The notes under the pieces are model-generated. The model did not search any database. It was not told where the DNA came from and worked only from the letters and a program-made list of their open reading frames with translations. A stretch of DNA of 64,000 nucleotides from positions 1 through 64,000 of the forward strand of contig JAFGEF010000041.1 in the NCBI GenBank assembly GCA_016931715.1. Reading direction: 5' to 3'. This DNA comes from Sedimentisphaerales bacterium (GTDB taxonomy: Bacteria; Planctomycetota; Phycisphaerae; Sedimentisphaerales; Anaerobacaceae). The position numbers were made by a program, and so were the translations under genes. Below, piece by piece: positions 1 through 9,914 of this stretch; the stretch's first letter is position 1; the number at the start of each line of letters is the position of its first letter.

Positions 1-84
1 GGTACAATTGTTTACAGGAGTGAAATCTGCCTGATGAAATAGAAGACGGCTGGAATTTAATATCGCGTTACAAGGTTTAGAAAG

Positions 85-300
85 ATGAATAAAATGCAAA
101 AAACATATGTTTGGCTGGGAAGGATTTGCTCCGGTTTGGGCACAATTCTTATGTTAATAAGTCTTGTCTGGCGATGGAAATATAATATAAGCGGGGAACG
201 ATATGTTGGTAGTATCCCATTCAAAATGTTCTGGATAGGAGCTATTTCTTTATTTGCTGGTCTCTGTATTCTTGCGATCGGTAGAAAGGTAAAAAGATGA
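85..300 (+). CDS. small two-helix membrane protein
   Basis: A 71-residue protein of unknown function. Two hydrophobic segments are visible, roughly residues 11-29 (LGRICSGLGTILMLISLVW) and 47-65 (MFWIGAISLFAGLCILAIG), joined by a short polar loop and followed by a basic tail, so it is probably an inner-membrane protein with two helices. Its stop overlaps the ATG of the next gene by four bases (ATGA), which suggests translational coupling to the S1/P1-like protein downstream. The start could also be the second ATG nine bases on. No family was recognised. Confidence 0.6.
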   Translation: MNKMQKTYVWLGRICSGLGTILMLISLVWRWKYNISGERYVGSIPFKMFWIGAISLFAGLCILAIGRKVKR

Positions 301-1247
301 AACAATACAGTCATGCGTGGCTGGCTTTTATGGCTATAAAAAGGCTTGAAGATGCGGAATTGGCGAAGGCGGATGAGGCTTACGCCGCGAGTTTGATAAA
401 GTGGTTTAAGGATTACAAAGACGGCGTTATCCAGGGGGCATGGTATCCCGATATGATTATAAAAGATATGGCAACCAGTCATGTTCTGAAATTCACTCCT
501 GTGAAAGACGGCTCGAAAGGCTCGTTCAAAAAACTGCCCGATACGTACTTTCTATGCAGGCATTGCAAAAATTCCCCGCTTAAGAACTGCTCGTACACAG
601 TCGATAAAGACAATAACCTGACCGACAGATGCGAATCAATCGCCCATTCCGTCGTGGATAATCTCAAGATGCAGACAAGCGAGGAAAAAGGCTCTCCTAT
701 TGCTCCGAATAATAATCATATAGCGACAATTCTTTTTATGCTAAGTCACTATGTGGCGGATGCGCATGTTCCTTTTCATTGCGATTCGAGAAGATTCTCG
801 GAAGGCAAGAACATTCACGGCAAGCTCGAAGACGTCTGGGACGATGAAATAAAAAAGTATTTCCTTTTAGATAAGTCAAACGAGCGATTCTTCTATAATC
901 CGCAGGGCTATCCATTGCTCGATAAGGGAAAAGAAACTCTATACAAGGATTCTTTCCTTAAAAAAGTCGAGGAGAATCTAAGTAAAAGGGATTTCAGTGA
1001 TTCGTTCGGAACTGATAATAAAAACGTCTGGGACTTTATGAGCGCGATTTGCCAGCATTCGTACCTTCTTTCTTACATGTTCATACCCGAAGGAAACGAC
1101 CACACGAATGTCACTACGGCAAACTGGAAAACGCTGGGAGCGATAAGTCTCGAAGATTTGAGCATAGCCGTACTTTGCGATGCGATAGATTCGATAGCAA
1201 AGGTATATTTCAGAATCTGGCGAAGATATAAAAAGTGGGAGAAATAG
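297..1247 (+). CDS. S1/P1 nuclease or zinc phospholipase C-like protein
   Basis: A 316-residue protein with the metal-site layout of the S1/P1 nuclease / zinc-dependent phospholipase C fold. Near residues 150-160 there is HYVADAHVPFH, matching the family's H-x3-D-x-H-x-P-x-H, and about 15 residues later NIHGKLEDVWD, matching the N-x-H-x-x-W-D region. These residues would bind a trinuclear zinc site. An N-terminal H (SHAW) also fits. There is no obvious signal peptide, unlike most family members, and four cysteines (CRHCKNSPLKNC) form a possible extra zinc knuckle near residue 100. It is coupled to the small membrane protein upstream. Its substrate (nucleic acid or lipid) cannot be told. Its stop directly abuts the stop of the convergent ATPase gene. 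Confidence 0.6.
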   Translation: MKQYSHAWLAFMAIKRLEDAELAKADEAYAASLIKWFKDYKDGVIQGAWYPDMIIKDMATSHVLKFTPVKDGSKGSFKKLPDTYFLCRHCKNSPLKNCSYTVDKDNNLTDRCESIAHSVVDNLKMQTSEEKGSPIAPNNNHIATILFMLSHYVADAHVPFHCDSRRFSEGKNIHGKLEDVWDDEIKKYFLLDKSNERFFYNPQGYPLLDKGKETLYKDSFLKKVEENLSKRDFSDSFGTDNKNVWDFMSAICQHSYLLSYMFIPEGNDHTNVTTANWKTLGAISLEDLSIAVLCDAIDSIAKVYFRIWRRYKKWEK

Positions 1248-2450
1248 TTAGAGCATATACCAGGGGATTATTTTAATATTTTTGTAAACGTTAGGAGTGT
1301 CGCCTCCGTAAATCAGTGCTGCGGGACAATCAGCCTGCCCAGTTACTCTTCGCCAATACTCAAGCCCTTTAAAGAATTCACTGTTTATTGTCTGGCCGGA
1401 TTTTATTTCTATGGGTACAATTTTGGGACCATGTTCGATCACCAGGTCAATCTCGTTATTGTTTGAATCTCTAAGATAGTACATCGCAGGCTGTCTGCCG
1501 GTATGGTAATAGCTTTTATAAAGTTCGGAAATTACCCATGATTCGAATATAGCTCCTCTTGATGAGTGGACCATAAGCTCATCCGGCTTGCGTATTCCTA
1601 AAAGATAGCAAAGCAGGCCGGAATCGAGAAAATATAACTTAGGTGACTTTATCAGACGCTTGCTGAAGTTCTTATTATATGGTCTTAAAAGTTTAATTAC
1701 AAAGCTTGTTTCGAGAATGGAGAGCCAGCGTTTTGTGGTTTTGCCGTCAATGCCGCAATCATTTCCCAGTGATTGCAGGTTTAATATTTGTCCCGTTCTG
1801 CCTGCGCAGAGTCTTACGAACCTTGTGAATGTTTCAAGGTCGCTTACATTTTCAATACTTCGCACATCTCTTTCAATGTACGTTTGTATGTAGTTTGCAA
1901 GCCATTGCTGAGGCGGTATGTGTTTGTCGTGTATTCTCGGATAGCCGCCTGTCCAGAGAATATTAAATAATTCAGGAATGGTTTGTTTTTTTCTGTGCAG
2001 GCGTGGAAGACTTGTTATATTTTCCGGGTCAATCGGCTTAGCGCCGATAAGCTCCAAGCGTGAAAAGGGCAATAAGTGGTGAATTGCGCAGCGACCCGCA
2101 AGAGACTGACTTATTTTTTCCATGAGTAAAAAATTCTGCGAGCCTGTAAGTATGTATTGTCCCGGGATATCATTTTCATCTACAACGACCTGAATATACG
2201 AAAACAAGTCCGGTGCACGCTGAGCTTCATCGAGAATAACCTGCTCGGTTCCGAACTGGCTTAAAAATCCTTTCGAATCATCCAATGCGAGGGTTCTTTG
2301 TGCAGGGTCTTCCAGCGAGACATAATGAGCTTTTGTAAATGTCGCCCTGGCTAAAGTGGTTTTGCCCGACTGTCTTGGTCCTGTTAGCGTAATCACAGGA
2401 AACATGCGTGCCGAGTCTTTTAGAACAGCTTGTAAATGCCTTTTTATCAT
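1248..2450 (-). CDS. ATP-binding protein, AAA_14 / DUF4143 family
   Basis: A 400-residue P-loop ATPase. The Walker A motif GPRQSGKTT is near residues 24-32, a Walker B-like VILDEAQRAP near 70-80, and a sensor-like LTGSQNF near 100. The C-terminal half has the DUF4143 signature (FFLDSGLLCYLLG, then RGAIFESWVISEL and a nuclease-like D...E-I-K core: NNEIDLVIE ... IVPIEIKSG). This second half resembles a PD-(D/E)xK-like module. The family is widespread in bacteria and archaea, often as lone genes transferred between lineages, and its role is unknown. The gene stands alone between a convergent gene and clpB. Confidence 0.85.
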   Translation of the reverse strand: MIKRHLQAVLKDSARMFPVITLTGPRQSGKTTLARATFTKAHYVSLEDPAQRTLALDDSKGFLSQFGTEQVILDEAQRAPDLFSYIQVVVDENDIPGQYILTGSQNFLLMEKISQSLAGRCAIHHLLPFSRLELIGAKPIDPENITSLPRLHRKKQTIPELFNILWTGGYPRIHDKHIPPQQWLANYIQTYIERDVRSIENVSDLETFTRFVRLCAGRTGQILNLQSLGNDCGIDGKTTKRWLSILETSFVIKLLRPYNKNFSKRLIKSPKLYFLDSGLLCYLLGIRKPDELMVHSSRGAIFESWVISELYKSYYHTGRQPAMYYLRDSNNNEIDLVIEHGPKIVPIEIKSGQTINSEFFKGLEYWRRVTGQADCPAALIYGGDTPNVYKNIKIIPWYML

Positions 2451-2601
2451 TATGCAATTCCGGAATCCTATGCCTTTTTTGCATAGATTATATATTTATT
2501 TATCGTCAGAAGTCAAACTGTTCTTTATTTTTTAATAATATTTTGTTCAAATCCTGATAGCTGGATTTCTCATAGTTCAAAATTCAACGAATTGAAAAAT
2601 C

Positions 2602-5181
2602 CTATATTTTTTCGAAGGTGAATTTTTGAGAGTCGGAATCGATTCTGATTTTATCACCTTCGGAGAATTTTCCCGCCAAAAGCTCGTTTGCAAGCGGATT
2701 TTCCAGTCTCTGCTGGATAGTTCGCTTCAAAGGTCTTGCCCCGAAAACCGGGTCGTAGCCTTCTTCCATTAACTGCTTACGTGCATTGCCGGTAAATTCA
2801 ACTTCTATATTGCGGCTCTTCAATCGCTGGGCAAGATAATGCAGTTGAATATCGACAATTTTAGTCAGGTCGTCTTTATTGAGCATGTGGAAAACAACTA
2901 TCTCATCGATTCGGTTCAAAAACTCAGGCTTGAAAATCATCTTCAAAGCATCTTTGACGTGCGCCTCGATTTCCCAGTCTGCGCCGGATTCTTCTGTAAG
3001 CTGCTGAATCTGCTGGCTTGCGATGTTGCTTGTCATAATAATGACAGTGTTCTTGAAATCGACAGTTTTACCTTTACCATCGGTGAGCCTGCCGTCATCG
3101 AAAACCTGGAGCATTACATTGAATACATCAGGATGAGCCTTTTCAATTTCATCGAGAAGAATGACGGAATATGGTTTTCGGCGTACTGCTTCGGTAAGGC
3201 GCCCGCCTTCTTCGTAGCCGACATAGCCGGGAGGTGAGCCTATCAGGCGAGCGACGGAATGCTGCTCCATGAACTCGCTCATATCTATGCGAATCATCGC
3301 ATGGGGGTCGTTAAATAAAAATTCCGTCAGAGCTTTGGACAGCTCGGTTTTACCTACACCAGTCGGACCAAGAAACAGGAATGTTCCTATCGGCCTGTTC
3401 GGGTCGGAAAGACCTGAACGGCTCCTGCGGACGGCATTGCAAAGGGCTGAAACAGCCTCGTCCTGGCCTACCACACGTTTGCGAATCACATCTTCCATCT
3501 TTAGCAGGCGGTCGCGCTCGCCGCTCAAGAGCTTTGCAATCGGAATCGAGGTCCAGTGAGAAACGATTTCAGCGATATGCTCTTCGTTGACTTCGTTCTG
3601 GATTATGCTCTGGCTGGATTTGGCAAGCTGCGTCTCTCTTTCTTCCAGCTCTTTTTTCAAGTTCGCGATTGTCTCATATTTCAGACGTGCGGCGGTCTCA
3701 AGCTCGCCTTTTCGCTGGGCTTCCTCGAACTGGTTTTGGGCGCTTTCGATTTTCTTCTTGAGGTCTTTTATCTGGTCGATGTCACCTCTTTCATGCTCCC
3801 ATTGCGCTGTAAGCTCTTTGTCCTGCTTCCGCAGATCAGTTAATTGTTTTTCAGCTTTTTTAAGACGCTCTTTGCTTGCATCGTCGGATTCCTTTTTCAG
3901 CGCCTCTCGCTCAATCTGGAGCTGTATAATTCTTCTTCGAATACTATCCAGCTCTGCGGGGAGCGAATCATTTTCGATGCGCAACTTGGAAGCGGCTTCG
4001 TCTATCAGGTCTATCGCCTTATCCGGGAGCCAGCGGTCGGTTATGTAGCGATTTGACAAAGTCGCGGCGGCTACAAGCGCAGCATCTGTAATACGAACGC
4101 CGTGATGCGTATCATAACGGTCCTTCAGACCGCGTAAGATGGCTATGGTTTCCTCAACGCTCGGCGGGTCAACCATAATGGGCTGGAAACGTCTTTCGAG
4201 AGCAGCGTCCTTTTCTATGTATTTACGGTATTCATCAATAGTTGTCGCGCCGATACAGCGAAGGTCACCGCGAGCGAGCGATGGTTTCAGCAGGTTGCCT
4301 GCATCGACAGCTCCTTCTGCTTTTCCTGCGCCTACAACTGTGTGCAGTTCGTCGATGAAAAGTATTACCTGGCCTTCTGCGGCGATAACTTCTTTCAAAA
4401 CAGCTTTGAACCTGTCCTCGAACTCGCCTCTGAATTTCGTGCCTGCGATTAAAGCGCCCATATCGAGAGCAATAATTCTTTTATTTTTCAAACCTGTCGG
4501 GACATCGCCTGCGATTATTCTCTGGGCGAGACCTTCGACTATTGCTGTTTTACCCACGCCTGGCTCGCCGATGAGGACAGGATTATTTTTTGTTCGCCTG
4601 TTAAGAACCTGCATACATCGACGGATTTCCTCGTCACGGCCGATAACAGGGTCAAGTTTTCCCTTGCGCGCCATTTCGAGCAGGTCGATTCCATAACGCT
4701 CGAGCGATTTATATTTATCTTCGGGATTTGCGTCTGTTATTTTTTCTGAGCCTCGAATTTCTTTCAACGCGTTTTCGATTTGGTCGGAAGTAACTGAATT
4801 GAGACGCAATATTTCCCTTGCATCGCTTTGCACAGAAGCTAATGAGAGAAATAAATGCTCGACGCTTAAATATTCGTCACCCATCTTGTCGGCACGATTC
4901 TGTGCATCGAGTACAACCTGGCTGAAAGCCTGGTCGGGCATAATCTGGGTCTGACCTCTGCCCTGCGGCAAACGTTTAAGCTCGCTTTCAATCATTTCCC
5001 TGATACGGGAAATATTGACGCCGATTTTCTTCAGAATTTCGATAACAACACCTTCATCGTCACTGCACAAGGCACTTAGCAGGTGCAGTGCAGAAGTAAC
5101 AGTATGAGATTTTGCCATCGCAATCTGCTGTGAGGTCGCCAACGCTTCCTGTGCTTTTAAGGTAAATTTATCAAATTTCAT
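2602..5181 (-). CDS. clpB: ATP-dependent disaggregase ClpB
   Basis: An 859-residue Hsp100 chaperone of the usual length, which pulls proteins out of aggregates together with DnaK. In order: the Clp N-domain (two repeats, residues 1-145), first AAA+ domain with Walker A GEPGVGKT near 205 and pore loop, the coiled-coil middle domain (about 400-530) typical of ClpB and absent from ClpA, and the second AAA+ domain with GPTGVGKT near 605 and the C-terminal D2-small domain (VFGARPLKR). The start is supported by an AGAGG ribosome site upstream. No DnaK, ClpP or HSP operator is seen nearby. The MITE copy at 5217-5405 lies just upstream, only about 35 bp from the start codon, so it sits in or near the promoter. 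Confidence 0.97.
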   Translation of the reverse strand: MKFDKFTLKAQEALATSQQIAMAKSHTVTSALHLLSALCSDDEGVVIEILKKIGVNISRIREMIESELKRLPQGRGQTQIMPDQAFSQVVLDAQNRADKMGDEYLSVEHLFLSLASVQSDAREILRLNSVTSDQIENALKEIRGSEKITDANPEDKYKSLERYGIDLLEMARKGKLDPVIGRDEEIRRCMQVLNRRTKNNPVLIGEPGVGKTAIVEGLAQRIIAGDVPTGLKNKRIIALDMGALIAGTKFRGEFEDRFKAVLKEVIAAEGQVILFIDELHTVVGAGKAEGAVDAGNLLKPSLARGDLRCIGATTIDEYRKYIEKDAALERRFQPIMVDPPSVEETIAILRGLKDRYDTHHGVRITDAALVAAATLSNRYITDRWLPDKAIDLIDEAASKLRIENDSLPAELDSIRRRIIQLQIEREALKKESDDASKERLKKAEKQLTDLRKQDKELTAQWEHERGDIDQIKDLKKKIESAQNQFEEAQRKGELETAARLKYETIANLKKELEERETQLAKSSQSIIQNEVNEEHIAEIVSHWTSIPIAKLLSGERDRLLKMEDVIRKRVVGQDEAVSALCNAVRRSRSGLSDPNRPIGTFLFLGPTGVGKTELSKALTEFLFNDPHAMIRIDMSEFMEQHSVARLIGSPPGYVGYEEGGRLTEAVRRKPYSVILLDEIEKAHPDVFNVMLQVFDDGRLTDGKGKTVDFKNTVIIMTSNIASQQIQQLTEESGADWEIEAHVKDALKMIFKPEFLNRIDEIVVFHMLNKDDLTKIVDIQLHYLAQRLKSRNIEVEFTGNARKQLMEEGYDPVFGARPLKRTIQQRLENPLANELLAGKFSEGDKIRIDSDSQKFTFEKI

Positions 5182-5216
5182 AATCCAAACCTCTATATAT
5201 ACACTAATATAATGAG

Positions 5217-5405
5217 TTCTGCAAAATTTAAGTTAGACATATATTGTATGAAGAAAATCGGTTTAAAAGATTTTCTTCATACAATCTGCTGCGTTGCTGT
5301 AACTGCTTATTAATAAATATTTTAAGTTCGTTGTTTAAGAAAGAAAAAATTAAACACAAGCAATTTTTTCTTTCTTAAAGTATGTCTAACTTAAATTTTG
5401 CAGAA
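5217..5405. mobile_element. MITE-like element, copy 1
   Basis: A 189-bp non-coding element with perfect 25-bp terminal inverted repeats (starting TTCTGCAAAATTTAAGTTAG at 5217 and mirrored to 5405). Inside are two further perfect hairpins: a 17-bp stem at 5243-5259/5269-5285 and an 18-bp stem at 5334-5351/5362-5379. A 12-bp direct repeat (TACACTAATATA, at 5200-5211 and 5410-5421) brackets the element a few bases out and looks like a target duplication. The same element occurs in reverse orientation at 12540-12728. It has no coding capacity and would need a transposase from elsewhere. Confidence 0.85.
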
Positions 5406-5694
5406 TCCTTACACTAATATACAGTATGGGGAAGCAAACACCATGCCTAAAGGATAGAAAATTATAAGTGCTTATTAGAAAAAGGTTTATGAAATGAAAG
5501 ATTTGTTTTATGTGCCAATATGGCAGTTATAGCACTGCATTTTAAGGCTTGTTGTAATAATATGAATAGATAAAAATAATGTTTTTAACAGAAGAGCTCT
5601 GAGTATAGAGAATATTTCTCAGGCGAAATTACTCTTTAGATTACACAGTAAGTATCAGGTCAGCTTAGAAATAAAGGATTTTCGCAACGATAAA
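5406..5694. other. gap with no recognised feature
   Basis: About 290 bp of AT-rich DNA between MITE copy 1 and the end of the lipoprotein gene. The first bases hold the right half of the presumed target duplication (5410-5421). No gene, strong terminator or promoter is recognisable. Confidence 0.5.
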
Positions 5695-6078
5695 TCAATT
5701 AACTCTTTGTAACTGCGGCCCATTCACCCAGCCGGTGTTCACGTTGAAGATATAGCGGCCTGTAGAGCGAGAGCTGATATATATTTCATCTCCTTTAATA
5801 GCGAAACCTGCTTCAATCGCACTATTCTTCATTATTCGTACAGCGCCTGATTTTGCCAGTCCGTCGCGAACAGACCACCCATATTTCTGAATCTGCTCAT
5901 TAGAATAACCGGCAGCTTTCATAATTAGTATAGTTTCATCTGCAGTCAATTCCATTACATGCTGATTCGGAAAAGGTATGATCTTCATTCCTGACCTTAG
6001 ACAGCCGCCAAGAAATATCATCAGCAATGAAGATACTATTACAACGGAACTTATTGATTTATGCCTAACTGGCTTCAC
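5695..6078 (-). CDS. small lipoprotein of unknown function
   Basis: A 127-residue protein with a lipoprotein signal: basic start, hydrophobic stretch and lipobox LGGC at residues 23-26. The mature part has an ADETILIMKAAGYSNEQIQKYG segment that reads as a short helical hairpin, followed by a beta-rich end containing SRSTGRYIFN and GWVNGPQ. The start is a GTG with a GGGAGA ribosome site 6-8 bases upstream. It lies 32 bp downstream of the secretin gene on the same strand and is probably co-transcribed, so it could act as a pilotin-like or accessory lipoprotein for the secretin. That role is inferred from position only; the family was not recognised. Confidence 0.7.
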   Translation of the reverse strand: MKPVRHKSISSVVIVSSLLMIFLGGCLRSGMKIIPFPNQHVMELTADETILIMKAAGYSNEQIQKYGWSVRDGLAKSGAVRIMKNSAIEAGFAIKGDEIYISSRSTGRYIFNVNTGWVNGPQLQRVN

Positions 6079-6110
6079 AAATATTCTCCCGTAAAAAATT
6101 TAACTTTATA

Positions 6111-9100
6111 TTAATATCCACTACCAAACCGGTTCTGGTTATTTATGCTATCGTTAAGCTGCATATTAAATTCATCTCGCTCCGATATTCTGGGTCTTGA
6201 AGTCCTTCTAACCGGTTCCTGGTCAAATCCATTGTTCAGATTTCCGGTATCCTCTAATCCCATTAATGGGTCCGTCTCACGATTCATGTAAGCCGGATTC
6301 TCATACATTGACGGAGTCCTCAGCGAAGTTGGTTGTGATACATTATTATTCATTCCATTGTTACGATTATTTAAAGATGAATTTATCATATTTCTATTGT
6401 TCATCTGCATCTGCGGACCGGCTGCATTTCTTTGTACGAAACCCATGTTAGTTGTACTGGTTTCACGCACTATGCTCGCCGTAACAAAAATAGCTACTTC
6501 CTGAGATGCATTATCATTATACTTATTTTTAAATAACTCACCTATTAACGGAATCTGACTCAAACCAGGGACTGCTTTTGTAGTGCTCTGGTTTGTATTC
6601 TCAGATAAACCGGCTATAGCAACTGTACCGCCGTCATAAACTCTCAGAGTACTTGATGCCTGTCTCCGGGTAACACTTGGAAGATCTCTTGACGCAGCAA
6701 TAGTATTACTAACCTCTACTGCGACTTTCAGCATAATATCATTTTCATCACTGATGTGAGGTGTAATTTCCAAAACGGTACCGGTAACAATCTTTTCTAA
6801 TTCCTGTCTTGAATAAAGACTTGTCTCAAGACCTGAAGCATATAACATAAAGTAATCCTCGTTCAAGACCTGGAATCGTGCAGTTTCATTATCCGTCGCA
6901 AAAAGCGTAGGTGTGGATACTATCTTTGCTTCGTCGTTCACCTTCAACATATTCAACACTGCATTTAATGCATTTGTGAACTCAGCATCCGGTGTATAAC
7001 CCAACTGAATACCCCAGGCAGTCTTGCCGGTCAATTCCAAAAGGTCCCCTTCGCTTGCACCGAGTCCGCCTGCAGTTACTGTAGGCCATCCCCACTCAAC
7101 ACCGAGATTTAAGAGGTCACCCTTTTCCAGAACTACAATGCGAGTTTCCAGTAAAACCTGAGATGGTTTTACGTCAATATGATTTTTCAATTCATAAACT
7201 ATTCGATTCAATATTTCTGTCGGTGCAGTAACAACGACCGCTCGAGAATTAGGATCGTCAGCAACAGCCATCACATATGTTCTGTAATTAGTAGAAAGCA
7301 ATTCTCTGGCTGTTGATGCAGGAACATAATCGAGCTGCACACGTTTAGTTTCGCTGATTTTATGAAACAATGTATCAGTCGTCTTGCCCGGAGCGATCAG
7401 GTAATAAGGAAAATCTGGATCCTCAACATTCTTTTTAGCATAATACGGAGTATTGGCAAGAATCATTTCGAGCGCTTTGCTAAAAGGCACCTGGACGAGA
7501 TCACAACTTACTAAACCCGTAACTTCAGGATCATAATAAATCGGAATATTAGCTTTAGTAGAAAGAATATCAAGTACTCCAAGTAAATCGTCTTCGATAA
7601 ATTTATCTGTAATTAATACCTCACCAGTACCTGGCTGTCTTCTCACACCGGGCTGTTGCTGGCCTTCTATGATGTCTTTCTCTAACTGAGCTATTTTATC
7701 CAGTAAGGCTTGAAATGCCGGATCCTTTTGCGTAGTGTCTGGCTGTCGTGTTGTTTCGTCAGGCTGTCGTGTCGTTTCGTCAGGCTGTCGTGTCGTTTCG
7801 CCAGGCTGTCGTGTTGTTTCACCAGGCTGTCGTGTTGTTTCGCCAGGCTGTCGTGTTGTGTCTGGTCCACCCGTACCTACTGGTTCACCCATTAAGAAAT
7901 CACTCTTAACATCCGTGAAGGATTTGCTTGGCGGAGTGAATATATAACCAGGTTTCTTAAAAATATATTCACCTGTCCAGCCGTAGGGAACTTCGATAGT
8001 GTATTCTCCTTTTGCATCCGTTTTGGCTTTAATATCACCCGGATTTGCTATAATATCAACACCCATCATGGGTTTTCCGCCCGGCTCCAAGACATCAGTA
8101 ATTTTAAACATTTGAATTTTTGCTGTAAAATTCTGATTTGGCAAATTTGATTTAACAGCCGGTTTCTCCTCGCCGTATATATACGACTGCGGATTGAAAG
8201 TGTAACCTGCCTGATCAGGATTCGGCATTATCGAGCCTTCCCATCCATAAGGTACTTCAAAACTGAATTTACCCTGATCATCAGTAGTAGTGGAACCACT
8301 TTCAGAAATAATTGTGATACCTTCTATAGGTTTTCTCTTGTCAGAAATCAAAGTTCCGGAAATCGTATATGTAAGTACCTTTACTTCAAAGCTCTGAGCA
8401 ACCTGGTCATTAACAACATTTTTAAATTCAAGAATAGACGGATTAAACTGGTAACCATTTTTTACTGGAGTAACTTTGCCGCTCCAGTTATAAGGAACCT
8501 GGGCAGTAAAATTACCAGACTCATCGGCAGTTACCGTCCTTGGGAAACCTCTTAAGGTTACGCCCGGCTCAATCACATTACCTGTAATCGTAAATTCCTG
8601 TATTGCCGGAGTATAGTTATCGTTCTCATAATTCTGGGAAATGCTCGTATAAGTTCTGTTCGGGGGATTGAAAGAATAACCTTCCAGCTCCGGAGCAACT
8701 TCATAAGACGCGCCGTATTCGACTGTAACACTATAAGCGCCGTCAGGACCAGTTGTGACCGGGTCTCCCGGCAGACCATTCATTTTAACGCCGCTTCTTC
8801 CGGCTCTTCCTTTAATAACATATGTTTCAATACTCGGTTTGAAATCCTGATTAGCCTTATTTTCTCTTACCTTGGTATGGGTTATCGAAGCCGGCTTGAA
8901 AGTATAACCTTCACGTACAGGTTTTATAGTTCCGCTAAAATCGAAATCTACAGACGCGCTGTAATATCCGCTGCTGTCTGTATAGACTTCGCCCGGCAAA
9001 CCTTCCATTTTTACATCAGCCATTCCGGCAGATCCGGAAATTTCAAACTGCTGTGCGTTAGCTTCAAACATCTGACTCTGATCAGCAGTAAGATTCGAAT

Positions 9101-9833
9101 ACAATGTATCAGCAGGCTCGAAAGTGTAACCTTCTTTTACAGGCATAACTTTACCGCTCCAGCCGTATTCGACCGTAACCTTATAAGAACCATCCTCGCC
9201 GGTAATAATTTTACCCGGCAGACCTGTCATTTCCACTCCCTTTACTCCGGCGTTACCGGTAAGTTCTATTTTTATCGCGTCAGGTGTGAAATTCTGAGTA
9301 ATATTGCTTTTAATAGTATTTACTTCTTTAAATGGGGGATTAAACTCGAAACCTTCCTTAATCGGCTCGATTTGCCCGCTCCAGCCATATTCGACAAGAA
9401 CAGAATAACTTCCATCGCTTTTAGTGCGCGGACTGCCCGGCAGACCATTCAGCTCCACATCTGCCATATTGCCGACCTTGCCTGATATAGTATAAGTTAT
9501 AGCGTTATACTTATAATCCTGGTTAGGCTTATCCTCTTGTACATTCATGTAAGGTATTGATACGGGCGAGAAAGTATAACCTGGTTTCACCGGCTTTATT
9601 GTACCGCTCCAGTCCCATTCAACTATCGCGTAATAATCACCGCTTGAGTCGGTTGTAACAGACTCCGGAAAACCCTGTAATTCCACACCCTCAACGCCTA
9701 TCGAGCCGGATATAGTAAATGTCTGTACCGTGACTTCTACATCTCTTGCATGTGTGCTGAGAGAGCAGAATATAACTGTACAAATTAAAATACAGCAGCC
9801 CGATAATATTTTTATAATATTTTTCCTCGCCAT
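6111..9833 (-). CDS. secretin with eight N-terminal beta-sandwich-like repeats
   Basis: A 1240-residue exported protein. After a signal peptide (about 1-30) come eight repeats of 72-88 residues, each with ISG..GV.L.GLPG...TD.SG.Y...V.YGWSG.I.PVK.GYTF.P, a carboxypeptidase-regulatory/Cna-B-like beta-sandwich pattern. Then a TRQPxET tandem stretch, a short coiled coil, a secretin N-domain (LLGVLDILSTKANIPIYYDPEVTG.., about 745-810), a second N-domain (ARELLSTNYRTYVMAVADDPNSRAVVVTAP) and the secretin beta-barrel domain (about 900-1110: VLLETRIVVLEKG, EAKIVSTPTLFATDN, AVPGLSQIPLIGELFK), ending in an Asn-rich tail. Secretins form outer-membrane rings for type II/III secretion or type IV pili; no such partner genes are present. 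The repeats would sit in the periplasm or be displayed at the surface. An AAAGGGA ribosome site supports the start. Confidence 0.9.
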   Translation of the reverse strand: MARKNIIKILSGCCILICTVIFCSLSTHARDVEVTVQTFTISGSIGVEGVELQGFPESVTTDSSGDYYAIVEWDWSGTIKPVKPGYTFSPVSIPYMNVQEDKPNQDYKYNAITYTISGKVGNMADVELNGLPGSPRTKSDGSYSVLVEYGWSGQIEPIKEGFEFNPPFKEVNTIKSNITQNFTPDAIKIELTGNAGVKGVEMTGLPGKIITGEDGSYKVTVEYGWSGKVMPVKEGYTFEPADTLYSNLTADQSQMFEANAQQFEISGSAGMADVKMEGLPGEVYTDSSGYYSASVDFDFSGTIKPVREGYTFKPASITHTKVRENKANQDFKPSIETYVIKGRAGRSGVKMNGLPGDPVTTGPDGAYSVTVEYGASYEVAPELEGYSFNPPNRTYTSISQNYENDNYTPAIQEFTITGNVIEPGVTLRGFPRTVTADESGNFTAQVPYNWSGKVTPVKNGYQFNPSILEFKNVVNDQVAQSFEVKVLTYTISGTLISDKRKPIEGITIISESGSTTTDDQGKFSFEVPYGWEGSIMPNPDQAGYTFNPQSYIYGEEKPAVKSNLPNQNFTAKIQMFKITDVLEPGGKPMMGVDIIANPGDIKAKTDAKGEYTIEVPYGWTGEYIFKKPGYIFTPPSKSFTDVKSDFLMGEPVGTGGPDTTRQPGETTRQPGETTRQPGETTRQPDETTRQPDETTRQPDTTQKDPAFQALLDKIAQLEKDIIEGQQQPGVRRQPGTGEVLITDKFIEDDLLGVLDILSTKANIPIYYDPEVTGLVSCDLVQVPFSKALEMILANTPYYAKKNVEDPDFPYYLIAPGKTTDTLFHKISETKRVQLDYVPASTARELLSTNYRTYVMAVADDPNSRAVVVTAPTEILNRIVYELKNHIDVKPSQVLLETRIVVLEKGDLLNLGVEWGWPTVTAGGLGASEGDLLELTGKTAWGIQLGYTPDAEFTNALNAVLNMLKVNDEAKIVSTPTLFATDNETARFQVLNEDYFMLYASGLETSLYSRQELEKIVTGTVLEITPHISDENDIMLKVAVEVSNTIAASRDLPSVTRRQASSTLRVYDGGTVAIAGLSENTNQSTTKAVPGLSQIPLIGELFKNKYNDNASQEVAIFVTASIVRETSTTNMGFVQRNAAGPQMQMNNRNMINSSLNNRNNGMNNNVSQPTSLRTPSMYENPAYMNRETDPLMGLEDTGNLNNGFDQEPVRRTSRPRISERDEFNMQLNDSINNQNRFGSGY
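7741..7862. repeat. 21-bp tandem repeat inside the secretin gene
   Basis: Six units of 21 bp beginning at 7741, 7762, 7783, 7804, 7825 and 7846, consensus GGCTGTCGTGTYGTTTCGYCA on this strand up to a few wobble changes. On the coding strand they give TRQP-G/D-ET heptads that link the repeat array to the secretin domains. The unit is a multiple of three, so copy-number changes would lengthen or shorten the linker without breaking the frame. Confidence 0.9.
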
Positions 9834-9914
9834 AAAGCTACGTCCCTTTCTGTAATCGCTGCAAAGCCTTGTATCGGCATTTCAGCATCTTTCTTTAGCA
9901 AAAAATCTCCCATC

